64,000 nucleotides of DNA from Marinomonas phaeophyticola. GTDB lineage: Bacteria > Pseudomonadota > Gammaproteobacteria > Pseudomonadales > Marinomonadaceae. The translations under genes and the position numbers were made by a program. Within the stretch, counting starts at the first letter, position 1. Every line of letters begins with the position of its first letter. Under the pieces are notes generated by a model, which saw nothing but the letters and a program-made list of their open reading frames with translations, had not been told where the DNA came from and searched no databases. Shown here piece after piece: positions 1 to 7,089 of this stretch. The stretch lies in NCBI RefSeq assembly GCF_026966905.1, contig NZ_JAPUBN010000019.1, forward strand, positions 359,360-423,359, read 5' to 3'.

Positions 1-1
1 T

Positions 2-1060
2 CCAGATTTTAATTACGATCCTGCACAAGAAGAGGCCGTGATGGCGTTGCAAGATTTATTTTTGCGATTGACTGAAGTAAAAGTGACTAAAAAGAAAGGG
101 ATCTTTGGGCTTTTTAAAAAACATGAAGCGGTCGACGTGGAAAAAGGTTTGTATTTTTGGGGCGGAGTAGGGAGAGGGAAAACCTACTTGATGGATACCT
201 TTTATGACTGTCTACCTTTTGAAAGAAAGACAAGGTTGCATTTCCATCGATTTATGCAGATGGTTCATAAAGAGTTACAACAACTGCATGATGTCAAAAA
301 TCCATTAGAAATTGTTGGAAAGCGAATTGCATCAAAAGCAAAAATCATCTGTTTTGATGAGTTTTTTGTAAAAGACATTACTGACGCCATGATTTTGGCT
401 GGTTTGCTAAAAGTGTTGTTTGAAAATGGTACTTCCTTAGTGGCTACATCAAATATAGAGCCCGACGGTTTGTATAAAAACGGTCTGCAAAGAGCTCGAT
501 TCCTGCCTGCCATTGAGTTGGTGAAAATACATACCAAGGTAATGAACATTGATGGTGGTGTAGACTACCGTTTGAGGGCATTAAAGCAAGCTAAGCTTTA
601 CTATACGCCTCTTGGTGATGGTGCAAATAAGAGTCTTTCGGAGAGTTTTGCTCGCTTAGTGCCTGATTTGAATCAAGTCAAGCAGGGTGGGGCTATTGAG
701 ATAGAGGGGCGAAAAATATCTTTAATAGAAAGTTGTGAGGATGTGGCATGGTTTAGTGTTTCTTCATTGTGTGATGGGCCTCGTAGTCAGGTGGACTATA
801 TCGAAATAGCTAAGTTGTATACGACGATAGTGTTAAGCGACTTGCCTCAAATGGATGCCTCTAAAGACGATATAGCCAGACGATTTATTAGTTTGGTTGA
901 TGAGTTCTACGATCGGCATGTTAAGCTGATAATCTCGGCTGAGGTGCCTATCCATGAAATTTATACGGGAACCCAATTGGCTTTTGAGTATGATAGGACA
1001 GTCAGTAGATTATTAGAAATGCAATCCGAAGAGTACTTGTCCCTTGAACATAGGCCATGA
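2..1060 (+). CDS. zapE: ZapE/AFG1-type cell-division ATPase, 5' end cut by window edge
   Basis: This is a P-loop ATPase of the AFG1/ZapE family, which acts at the division septum and destabilises FtsZ polymers in E. coli. The frame stays open to the left edge (reading Pro-Asp-Phe-Asn-Tyr-Asp-Pro-Ala-Gln), so the true start lies outside the window; the internal GTG/ATG at 38/41 is not the start. Visible motifs are the Walker A GGVGRGKT, Walker B ICFDEF, the sensor stretch ATSNIEP and the family-specific YRLRAL. About 352 residues are visible against roughly 370 for the family, so little is missing. It lies upstream of rplM, as in Pseudomonas. Confidence 0.93.
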   Translation, partial: PDFNYDPAQEEAVMALQDLFLRLTEVKVTKKKGIFGLFKKHEAVDVEKGLYFWGGVGRGKTYLMDTFYDCLPFERKTRLHFHRFMQMVHKELQQLHDVKNPLEIVGKRIASKAKIICFDEFFVKDITDAMILAGLLKVLFENGTSLVATSNIEPDGLYKNGLQRARFLPAIELVKIHTKVMNIDGGVDYRLRALKQAKLYYTPLGDGANKSLSESFARLVPDLNQVKQGGAIEIEGRKISLIESCEDVAWFSVSSLCDGPRSQVDYIEIAKLYTTIVLSDLPQMDASKDDIARRFISLVDEFYDRHVKLIISAEVPIHEIYTGTQLAFEYDRTVSRLLEMQSEEYLSLEHRP

Positions 1061-1094
1061 ACAGGGTGCTGACTATTTAGTTTTAAAAACTGCT

Positions 1095-1123
1095 TTTATT
1101 GTGCTGGCTAATTAATGTATAAT
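1095..1123 (+). promoter_or_regulatory. probable promoter of rplM-rpsI
   Basis: A perfect -10 hexamer TATAAT lies at 1118-1123, with a weak -35 (TTTATT, 1095-1100) at 17-bp spacing. Transcription would start near 1130 and leave a leader of about 118 nt before rplM. In E. coli the L13 protein represses its own leader, so a long leader fits, but I did not identify a specific binding structure. Confidence 0.5.
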
Positions 1124-1247
1124 TTGCTCGCCTTTTTTAAGGTATATGCAAGTTGTTAAATAAGAGCTTTTAGGAGCTGTTTGTTTAGCAACCAATAATA
1201 ATAGGTATTGAGCACGCTATAATGTGTGCAAATTGAAAGGGTTTTTG

Positions 1248-1676
1248 ATGAAAACTTTTACTGCAAAACCTGCTGAAGTGACACGCGATTGGTATATCGT
1301 TGACGCTGAAGGCAAAACACTTGGTCGCTTAGCTACAGAAATCGCTCGCCGTTTACGCGGTAAGCATAAAGCAGAATATACTCCTCACGTTGATACTGGT
1401 GATTACATCGTTGTTATTAATGCTGAAAAAGTACACGTTTCTGGTAACAAAGCACAAGACAAACAATACTATCGCCACACTGGTTATCCAGGCGGCCTTC
1501 GTTCCATGAGTTTTGAAAAGTTGATTGATCATGCTCCTGAGCGTGTTCTTGAACTTGCCGTTAAAGGTATGTTGCCTAAAGGTCCTTTAGGTCGTGCAAT
1601 GCACAAGAAAATGAAAGTGTATGCTGGAACTCAGCATCCACATGCAGCACAACAGCCTCTAGAACTTAAACTTTAA
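1248..1676 (+). CDS. rplM: 50S ribosomal protein L13
   Basis: L13 is a primary 23S rRNA-binding protein of the large subunit. The 142-residue product matches the family length and carries the signature region [20 protein letters not shown] near the C-terminus and the N-terminal [16 protein letters not shown]. The ATG at 1248 is preferred over an in-frame GTG at 1224: it is preceded by GAAAGGG at suitable spacing and gives the conserved MKTFTAKP start. rpsI follows 14 bp downstream, and the pair forms the usual rplM-rpsI operon. Confidence 0.97.
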   Translation: MKTFTAKPAEVTRDWYIVDAEGKTLGRLATEIARRLRGKHKAEYTPHVDTGDYIVVINAEKVHVSGNKAQDKQYYRHTGYPGGLRSMSFEKLIDHAPERVLELAVKGMLPKGPLGRAMHKKMKVYAGTQHPHAAQQPLELKL

Positions 1677-1690
1677 TACGGAAGATCATT

Positions 1691-2083
1691 ATGTCTGCTA
1701 ATCAATACTACGGTACAGGTCGTCGTAAAACCTCTACTGCACGTGTGTTTTTAAAAGCCGGTGCTGGTAATCTAGTTATCAATAATCGCACAATTGAACA
1801 ATACTTTGGTCGTGAAACAGCTCGCATGGTAGTTCGTCAGCCTCTTGAGTTGGTTGATGCTACAGAGAAGTTTGATGTTTATATCACTGTTAAAGGTGGT
1901 GGTATCTCTGGTCAGGCGGGTGCAATTCGTCACGGTATTACTCGTGCATTGATGCAATACGATGAATCTCTTCGTCGTGCTCTACGTACAGCTGGTTTCG
2001 TAACTCGTGACTCTCGCGAAGTGGAACGTAAGAAAGTTGGTCTACGCAAAGCGCGTCGTCGTCCACAATTCTCCAAGCGTTAA
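1691..2083 (+). CDS. rpsI: 30S ribosomal protein S9
   Basis: S9 is a small-subunit protein whose C-terminal tail reaches the P-site tRNA. The 130-residue product has the family start [15 protein letters not shown], the central [15 protein letters not shown] and the basic tail ending RRPQFSKR, with the terminal Lys-Arg typical of S9. It is the second gene of the L13/S9 operon and is followed directly by an intrinsic terminator. Confidence 0.97.
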   Translation: MSANQYYGTGRRKTSTARVFLKAGAGNLVINNRTIEQYFGRETARMVVRQPLELVDATEKFDVYITVKGGGISGQAGAIRHGITRALMQYDESLRRALRTAGFVTRDSREVERKKVGLRKARRRPQFSKR

Positions 2084-2099
2084 TATTGGAATTTTGTTT

Positions 2100-2130
2100 A
2101 AAACGCCTGGTTATCCAGGCGTTTTTTTTA
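2100..2130 (+). terminator. intrinsic terminator after rpsI
   Basis: AACGCCTGG and CCAGGCGTT form a perfect 9-bp stem around a TTAT loop, followed by a run of T. It closes the rplM-rpsI operon. Confidence 0.9.
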
Positions 2131-2171
2131 TGCGTTATATCAGTATATTTATCTGTTAAAGGAATGTTTCC

Positions 2172-2200
2172 TTGCCAGAGACGCTTGTTTTTTTTACTAT
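2172..2200 (+). promoter_or_regulatory. probable sigma-70 promoter of petABC
   Basis: TTGCCA (2172-2177) and TACTAT (2195-2200) are separated by exactly 17 bp, between the rpsI terminator and petA. The predicted start near 2207 leaves a leader of about 64 nt. Confidence 0.55.
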
Positions 2201-2270
2201 TCGCAAGGCAATAATTTTAAGATTGTCAGCTTAGTGGCTGATATTTGTAATTTGGTGGGAGAGAACCATA

Positions 2271-2864
2271 ATGAGTCAAAGCGGCGTAAATAAAGGTCGA
2301 CGTCGATTTCTGATTGGAGCAACTAGTGCTATTGGTGCAGTTGGTGCAGTTGGTGTAGCGACCCCCTTTGTTGCTTCTTGGAACCCGAGTGCAAAAGCTA
2401 AGGCAGCTGGTGCTCCGGTCAAAGTCGACATAAGTAAGTTAGAAGTTGGTCAACAGATGATCGTTGAGTGGCGAGGTCAGCCAGTATGGGTGGTAAATAG
2501 AACACCTGAAACCTTGTCTAACTTAGAAAAAATATCTTCAAAATTAAGTGATCCTGAGTCGATAAAAGAGCAACAACCTTCTTATGCTCAAAATAGCTAT
2601 CGTTCTATCAAACCAGAAATCTCCATTCTTCTAGGAATCTGTACGCATCTTGGTTGTTCTCCAACATACCGACCAGAGATTGCTCCTGAGGATTTGGGCC
2701 CAGAATGGGTTGGTGGTTATTTTTGTCCATGTCATGGGTCTAAGTTTGACTTGGCTGGTCGTGTATATAATGGTGTTCCTGCGCCAATTAACTTGTCTGT
2801 TCCACCTCATCAGTACCTAACCGATACTGTGATTGAGATTGGTGTTGATGGAGGTAATGCATAA
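2271..2864 (+). CDS. petA: ubiquinol-cytochrome c reductase Rieske iron-sulfur subunit
   Basis: This is the Rieske [2Fe-2S] subunit of the cytochrome bc1 complex, which takes one electron from ubiquinol at the Qo site and passes it to cytochrome c1. The N-terminus carries a Tat-type anchor (RRRFLIG at about residues 10-16) followed by a hydrophobic segment. Cluster box I CTHLGC spans about residues 124-129 and box II CPCHGS about 152-157; Cys124/His126 and Cys152/His155 are the expected ligands. The length of 197 residues is normal. The stop codon overlaps the petB start by one base, so translation is probably coupled. Confidence 0.96.
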   Translation: MSQSGVNKGRRRFLIGATSAIGAVGAVGVATPFVASWNPSAKAKAAGAPVKVDISKLEVGQQMIVEWRGQPVWVVNRTPETLSNLEKISSKLSDPESIKEQQPSYAQNSYRSIKPEISILLGICTHLGCSPTYRPEIAPEDLGPEWVGGYFCPCHGSKFDLAGRVYNGVPAPINLSVPPHQYLTDTVIEIGVDGGNA

Positions 2865-4099
2865 TGGCTGCTTTAAAAAATCTAATGGGATGGATTGATG
2901 ATCGCCTTCCTGTTACTCAGGCTTATGAAAAGCATATGAGTAAGTATTACGCGCCAAAAAACTTTAATGTTTTTTATATATTCGGCGTGTTATCCATGGT
3001 TGTTTTAGTTAACCAGATTCTTACAGGTGTATGGTTAACAATGAGTTTTACGCCTTCTGCTGAAGCGGCTTTTGCTTCGGTTGAATATATCATGCGTGAT
3101 GTCGAGTACGGTTGGCTTATTCGTTATATGCATTCAACAGGCGCTTCAGCTTTTTTTGTTGTGGTCTATTTGCATATGTTTCGAGGATTGCTTTACGGTT
3201 CCTATCAAAAACCACGTGAATTAGTGTGGTTATTTGGTATGGCTATTTATTTGTTGCTTATGGCAGAAGCGTTTATGGGGTATTTGCTTCCATGGGGGCA
3301 GATGTCTTACTGGGGTGCGCAGGTTATCATCTCGTTATTTGGTGCTATTCCTGTTATTGGGCCTGATTTAGCTCAATGGGTTCGTGGTGATTACCTTATC
3401 TCTGGTATTACTTTGAACCGTTTCTTCTCCTTGCATGTTATTGCTCTACCTTTGGTTTTGGTCGCATTAGTGGTTCTGCATTTACTTGCTTTGCATCATG
3501 TTGGCTCAAATAATCCTAAAGGTGTGGATATTAAGAAGCATAAAGATGAGAACGGTATTCCTTTAGATGGTATTCCATTCCATCCTTTCTACTCTGTTCA
3601 TGATTTGGTGGGTATTGCTGTATTCTTATTTGTATTCTGCTCGGTTATCTTCTTCTTCCCTGAAATGGGTGGGTATTTCCTTGAGAAGCCTAACTTTGAA
3701 GCGGCAAACCCGTTGAAAACACCAGAGCATATTGCTCCAGTGTGGTACTTCACTCCTTTCTATGCCATTTTGCGAGCAGTAACGTTCCCATTGTTCGGCC
3801 TAGATGCGAAGTTCTGGGGTGTAGTGGCAATGGGTGGTGCTATCGCGATTCTATTCGTATTGCCTTGGTTGGATCGTAGTCCTGTAAAATCAATGCTTTA
3901 TAAGGGGTGGATTAGTAAAATCTTCTTGTTTATATTTTGTATTAGTTTTGTAGTGCTTGGTGTGTTGGGTGTTTTACCTTCGACTGAATTGCGTACGACA
4001 ATTGCTCAAATTGCTTCCGTAGTATACTTCGCTTACTTTATTTTAATGCCTTGGTATACTCGTTGGGAAAGTACAAAACCAGTGCCAGAGAGGGTGTAA
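2864..4099 (+). CDS. petB: cytochrome b of the bc1 complex
   Basis: Cytochrome b is the membrane subunit that carries both b hemes and the Qo and Qi quinone sites. The 411-residue protein has the expected series of hydrophobic helices and the paired heme histidines in YMHSTGASAFFVVVYLHM and in the FSLHV...HLLALHH region. The Qo motif reads PVWY rather than the mitochondrial PEWY, a substitution known in beta- and gammaproteobacteria. It lies between petA and petC, with a one-base overlap upstream and a 2-base gap downstream. Confidence 0.96.
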   Translation: MAALKNLMGWIDDRLPVTQAYEKHMSKYYAPKNFNVFYIFGVLSMVVLVNQILTGVWLTMSFTPSAEAAFASVEYIMRDVEYGWLIRYMHSTGASAFFVVVYLHMFRGLLYGSYQKPRELVWLFGMAIYLLLMAEAFMGYLLPWGQMSYWGAQVIISLFGAIPVIGPDLAQWVRGDYLISGITLNRFFSLHVIALPLVLVALVVLHLLALHHVGSNNPKGVDIKKHKDENGIPLDGIPFHPFYSVHDLVGIAVFLFVFCSVIFFFPEMGGYFLEKPNFEAANPLKTPEHIAPVWYFTPFYAILRAVTFPLFGLDAKFWGVVAMGGAIAILFVLPWLDRSPVKSMLYKGWISKIFLFIFCISFVVLGVLGVLPSTELRTTIAQIASVVYFAYFILMPWYTRWESTKPVPERV

Positions 4100-4101
4100 T
4101 A

Positions 4102-4884
4102 ATGAAAAAGTTTTTTGTAACAGTTGCACTGGCTGTATTACCTGTTTTGGGTTTTGCTTCTGGTGGCGCTGGTGTTGAGCTTCAGCATATGAGCGCTGAT
4201 CTACATGATAAGTCCTCGCTCCAGCGAGGTCTTCAGACCTTTACTAACTATTGTATGGGCTGTCATGATGCGGGGTATGCTCGTTTTGAGCGTGCATCAA
4301 CTGACTTGGGTATTCCTGCGGAGTTGTTTGAGGAGCACTTGTTGCCTGCGGGTAAGAAAATCGGTGACTTGATGTCTAACTCAATGGATTCTGCTGACGC
4401 TAAAGGTTGGTTTGGTGCTCCACCGCCTGATTTGACTTTGGTTGCACGTGTTCGTGGTAAAGATTGGGTTTATAGCTATTTACAAGCCTTTTATGAGGAT
4501 GAAACTCGTCCTTGGGGTGTGAATAATACGGTTTTCCCTAATGTGGGTATGCCGAATGTTCTTGAATCTTTACAGGGTGTTCGTCATATGACATGTGCTC
4601 AAGCTCCTGCACATGATGAGCATGGTAAGCCTTTATTTGATACTTTGACTGGTGATGTATTAACCGAAGAGAAGTGTGATGTAATTGCTCAAAAATCAAA
4701 AGGGCAGCTTAGTGATGATGAGTTTGAGCAAGTGGTATATGACTTGACTAACTTTTTGGTTTACATGGGTGAACCAAGCCGTCTACAAAGTGAATCTTTG
4801 GGTCTAAAAGTTCTCTTATTTATTATTTTGTTTGGTATTTTTGCTTTCCTTCTTAATAAAGAATATTGGAAAGAAATACATTAA
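4102..4884 (+). CDS. petC: cytochrome c1 of the bc1 complex
   Basis: Cytochrome c1 carries a covalently bound c-type heme in the periplasm and passes electrons to soluble cytochrome c. The ATG at 4102 gives a clean signal peptide (MKKFFVTVALAVLPVLGFA). The heme attachment motif CMGCH follows about 50 residues later, VGMPNVL probably supplies the axial methionine, and a single C-terminal membrane helix ends in KEYWKEIH. An upstream in-frame start would overlap petB and destroy the signal peptide. The 260-residue length is normal, and a terminator hairpin follows. Confidence 0.95.
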   Translation: MKKFFVTVALAVLPVLGFASGGAGVELQHMSADLHDKSSLQRGLQTFTNYCMGCHDAGYARFERASTDLGIPAELFEEHLLPAGKKIGDLMSNSMDSADAKGWFGAPPPDLTLVARVRGKDWVYSYLQAFYEDETRPWGVNNTVFPNVGMPNVLESLQGVRHMTCAQAPAHDEHGKPLFDTLTGDVLTEEKCDVIAQKSKGQLSDDEFEQVVYDLTNFLVYMGEPSRLQSESLGLKVLLFIILFGIFAFLLNKEYWKEIH

Positions 4885-4889
4885 AAATG

Positions 4890-4930
4890 CAGCAGCAATT
4901 GATTACGATGTGATTAATTGCTGCTTTTTG
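4890..4930 (+). terminator. terminator after petC
   Basis: AGCAGCAATT (4891-4900) pairs with AATTGCTGCT (4916-4925) and is followed by TTTT. A second small GC hairpin, CCCC-GGAT-GGGG followed by TTTT (about 4939-4954), sits just downstream. Confidence 0.75.
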
Positions 4931-4980
4931 TTTTGTGGCCCCGGATGGGGTTTTCGTTGTTTCTATAATAGGGGTTTTAC

Positions 4981-5613
4981 ATGGGTGTTATCGCTAAACG
5001 CTCCTCAATGACTTTTTTCTCTGATGGGGAAGATCATTATAGTCATCGAGTTAGAATAGTATTGGCTGAAAAAGCAGTCACGGTTGATATTATTGATGTT
5101 GACCCATTTAATAAGCCAGATGAATTGGCAGATATAAATCCATATAATGAGCTTCCTGCTCTTATTGATCGTGATTTGGTTTTGTATGAGCCAAATGTAA
5201 TGATGGAATATTTGGATGAGCGCTTTCCTCATCCTCCGCTTTTGCCTGTATATCCTGTGGCACGTGCTGAAAGTCGTTTGTTTATGTATCGTATTCAGCG
5301 TGATTGGGCAAAGTTGGTTGACTTAATTCTGATAAGTAAGGATGCAGAAGCCGTTGCTAAAGCGCAGAAAGAGCTACGTGAAGGTTTAATGAATGTTGCT
5401 CCGATTTTTGAAGAAAAACCGTATTTCATGAGTGATGAGTTTACTATCGTGGATTGTTGTATGGCTCCTATTTTATGGCGCCTTCCAATTTTGGGTGTTG
5501 AGATTCCTAAAGATCAAGCAAGGCATCTACATAAATATATGGATCTTTTGTTTTCTAGAGAGTCTTTCATAGAAAGTCTGTCTGAAGCTGAGCAGGAAAT
5601 GCGTCTTGATTGA
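4981..5613 (+). CDS. sspA: stringent starvation protein A
   Basis: SspA is a glutathione-S-transferase-fold protein that binds RNA polymerase and affects stationary-phase and acid-stress transcription in E. coli. The 210-residue product shows the family features YSHRVRIVLAEK in the thioredoxin-like half and the highly conserved MEYLDERFPHPPL and PVYPVARAESRL. Known SspA proteins lack GST catalytic activity. AGGGG lies 7 bases before the ATG. It sits upstream of sspB, the usual pairing. Confidence 0.95.
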   Translation: MGVIAKRSSMTFFSDGEDHYSHRVRIVLAEKAVTVDIIDVDPFNKPDELADINPYNELPALIDRDLVLYEPNVMMEYLDERFPHPPLLPVYPVARAESRLFMYRIQRDWAKLVDLILISKDAEAVAKAQKELREGLMNVAPIFEEKPYFMSDEFTIVDCCMAPILWRLPILGVEIPKDQARHLHKYMDLLFSRESFIESLSEAEQEMRLD

Positions 5614-5644
5614 TCTAAGTGATTAGGTTTAAGATGGATATCTA

Positions 5645-5670
5645 AGAGGAGCTTTTGAGCTCCTTTTTTA
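5645..5670 (+). terminator. hairpin with T-run between sspA and sspB (attenuator-like)
   Basis: AGGAGC (5647-5652) pairs with GCTCCT (5659-5664), followed by a T-run. It may partly terminate sspA transcripts and reduce sspB expression. Confidence 0.65.
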
Positions 5671-5695
5671 ATGCGATTTTTAATTGGAAGTGTAC

Positions 5696-6082
5696 ATGAA
5701 ACCGAAAAGATCTTATTTATTGAAAGCGGCTTATGAGTGGGTTGTAGATAATGATTTGACTCCCTACTTGCTTGTTGATGCAAATAACGAGTCAGCTGTT
5801 GTTCCTGTTGAATTCGTTCAGGATGGGCAGATTGTTCTTAATATAAGTATGGGGGCTGTGAGAAATCTATTGATGGATCAGCATGGTGTTTCTTTTGAGG
5901 CTCGATTCTCTGGTAAATCAATGAATGTGTATGTGCCTATTGCTGCAGCACAGGCTGTATATGCAAAGGAAAATGGCGATGGACTGTTTTTTCCGGAAGA
6001 AGAGTTTCCGAATGATTCAGACCCAACGCCTCCAACTGAGCCTAAAAGGGAAAAAGGGTTTAAGTTGCAAGTTGTTAAATGA
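5696..6082 (+). CDS. sspB: ClpXP adaptor protein SspB
   Basis: SspB delivers ssrA-tagged proteins to the ClpXP protease. The 128-residue product has the globular tag-binding domain (RSYLLKAAYEWVVDNDLTPY at the start, then DGQIVLNIS). A flexible acidic and proline-rich linker leads to the C-terminal ClpX-binding module, which ends KLQVVK. The ATG at 5696 is preferred over an in-frame start four codons upstream because GGAAG precedes it and the protein then begins as the family does. It is the second gene of the sspA-sspB pair. Confidence 0.94.
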   Translation: MKPKRSYLLKAAYEWVVDNDLTPYLLVDANNESAVVPVEFVQDGQIVLNISMGAVRNLLMDQHGVSFEARFSGKSMNVYVPIAAAQAVYAKENGDGLFFPEEEFPNDSDPTPPTEPKREKGFKLQVVK

Positions 6083-6090
6083 GTGCTTGA

Positions 6091-6127
6091 TTATTCGGCT
6101 GTGATTTTACTCTTCATAGCCGAATAA
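6091..6127. repeat. 10-bp inverted repeat between convergent sspB and diaA
   Basis: TTATTCGGCT (6091-6100) and AGCCGAATAA (6118-6127) are perfect complements around a 17-base loop. The right arm lies inside the last codons of diaA. There is no T-run on either side, so it is not a classical intrinsic terminator, but it could stop or stabilise the two converging transcripts. Confidence 0.6.
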
Positions 6128-6700
6128 CTGTCGTTCAATTAACTCAACGAGAGTGTGAATTACTAAGGTCTGGCATTCGTGTACTCTTGCTGCACCTAAT
6201 AGGTTTATTCTTATCTCGGTGTCATCCTGAGATGTTAAAGATGATATGTTTTTTGCTTCTGGACTTGTTAAGGCGACAACATGGAGCTTTCGTTCATGGG
6301 CGGCTTGGATTGCTTGTATTATTGGGGATGTGTTGCCCCTGTTGGCCACGACGAATAAAACGTCCCCGGCATTGCCTAAAGCTGTAATTTGTTTTGAAAA
6401 AACATCGTGATAGCTATCGTTATGGCTGATCGCAAGAATTGCAGTGCCTTCGGAGGCTAAGTTGATTGAGGGCAATCCAGGTCTTTCTCTGTCCATCCTA
6501 TCTATTAAGAGTGTATTGAAGTATTGAGATAAATAGGAACCCGTACTATTGCCACAGCACATAATTTTGTTGCCGGCAGCGATGGTGCTAAAAATGACAT
6601 GTGCTGCATGCTCAATGTGAGGAGGTAGGTTTTCAAAAGCTTGTTGTTGTGCTTCGAAGCTTTGGGCAAATTGAGTATAGATCGTTTCTTGAAAATCCAT
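6107..6700 (-). CDS. diaA: DiaA-like SIS-domain protein (DnaA initiator-associating / GmhA-like)
   Basis: This is a sugar-isomerase (SIS) fold protein of the GmhA/DiaA family. The genomic position next to yraN, lpoA and rsmI matches E. coli DiaA, which binds DnaA and promotes replication initiation. The 197 residues are full length. The nucleotide/phosphosugar loop reads CCGNSTGSYLSQYF, whereas GmhA-type enzymes have roughly CGNGGSAGDAQHF, and the later STSGNS reads VANRGNTS, so isomerase chemistry is unlikely. The C-terminal RQLFG keeps the Leu-Phe pair that I recall as the DnaA contact in E. coli DiaA. Function is inferred from context. Confidence 0.8.
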   Translation of the reverse strand: MDFQETIYTQFAQSFEAQQQAFENLPPHIEHAAHVIFSTIAAGNKIMCCGNSTGSYLSQYFNTLLIDRMDRERPGLPSINLASEGTAILAISHNDSYHDVFSKQITALGNAGDVLFVVANRGNTSPIIQAIQAAHERKLHVVALTSPEAKNISSLTSQDDTEIRINLLGAARVHECQTLVIHTLVELIERQLFGYEE

Positions 6701-6705
6701 AGTGG

Positions 6706-7089
6706 TTAAAATATTGCCTTTATCCAGTTTAAATTATTAATGCTAACTTCTCCGTCGAATAAAATTGCATCAAATCGGATTGGCGATAGCTCTAGTTGTT
6801 GTTTTTTTAGCCAGTATTGGGCTGATTTTGATACTTTTCTCTGTTTTGAAAGGGTAATACTTTCAGCAGCAGAGCCTCTAGATTTTGAGGAGCGGTATCT
6901 TACTTCTACAAAGATAATGCTATTTGAGTCTGTAAAAATTAAATCTATCTCTCCAAACTGACATAAAAAATTATTTTCAATAAAAGTTAAGTTTTCGTTT
7001 TCTAAAAATAGTTTTGCTAATTTTTCGGCTTGATTTCCGATGGTTTTTTTTAATGGTAGATCATTCGTTTGGGCTTGTTTCCTTTGCAT
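6706..7089 (-). CDS. yraN: UPF0102 / YraN-family nuclease-fold protein
   Basis: This small protein of the UPF0102 family has a restriction-endonuclease-like fold; its cellular role is unsettled. The 127 residues contain the family core GEIDLIF...IIFVEVRYR, equivalent to the D-ExK nuclease motif although the usual lysine position reads arginine. It starts 29 bases inside lpoA and ends 5 bases before diaA, so lpoA-yraN-diaA form one minus-strand operon. No better-spaced later start exists. Confidence 0.88.
   Translation of the reverse strand: MQRKQAQTNDLPLKKTIGNQAEKLAKLFLENENLTFIENNFLCQFGEIDLIFTDSNSIIFVEVRYRSSKSRGSAAESITLSKQRKVSKSAQYWLKKQQLELSPIRFDAILFDGEVSINNLNWIKAIF

Noticed and set aside
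4964..4969. Perfect TATAAT just ahead of sspA
   Set aside because: It lies only 12 bases before the start codon, so transcription from it would begin at or beyond the ribosome site, and no -35 is suitably placed.
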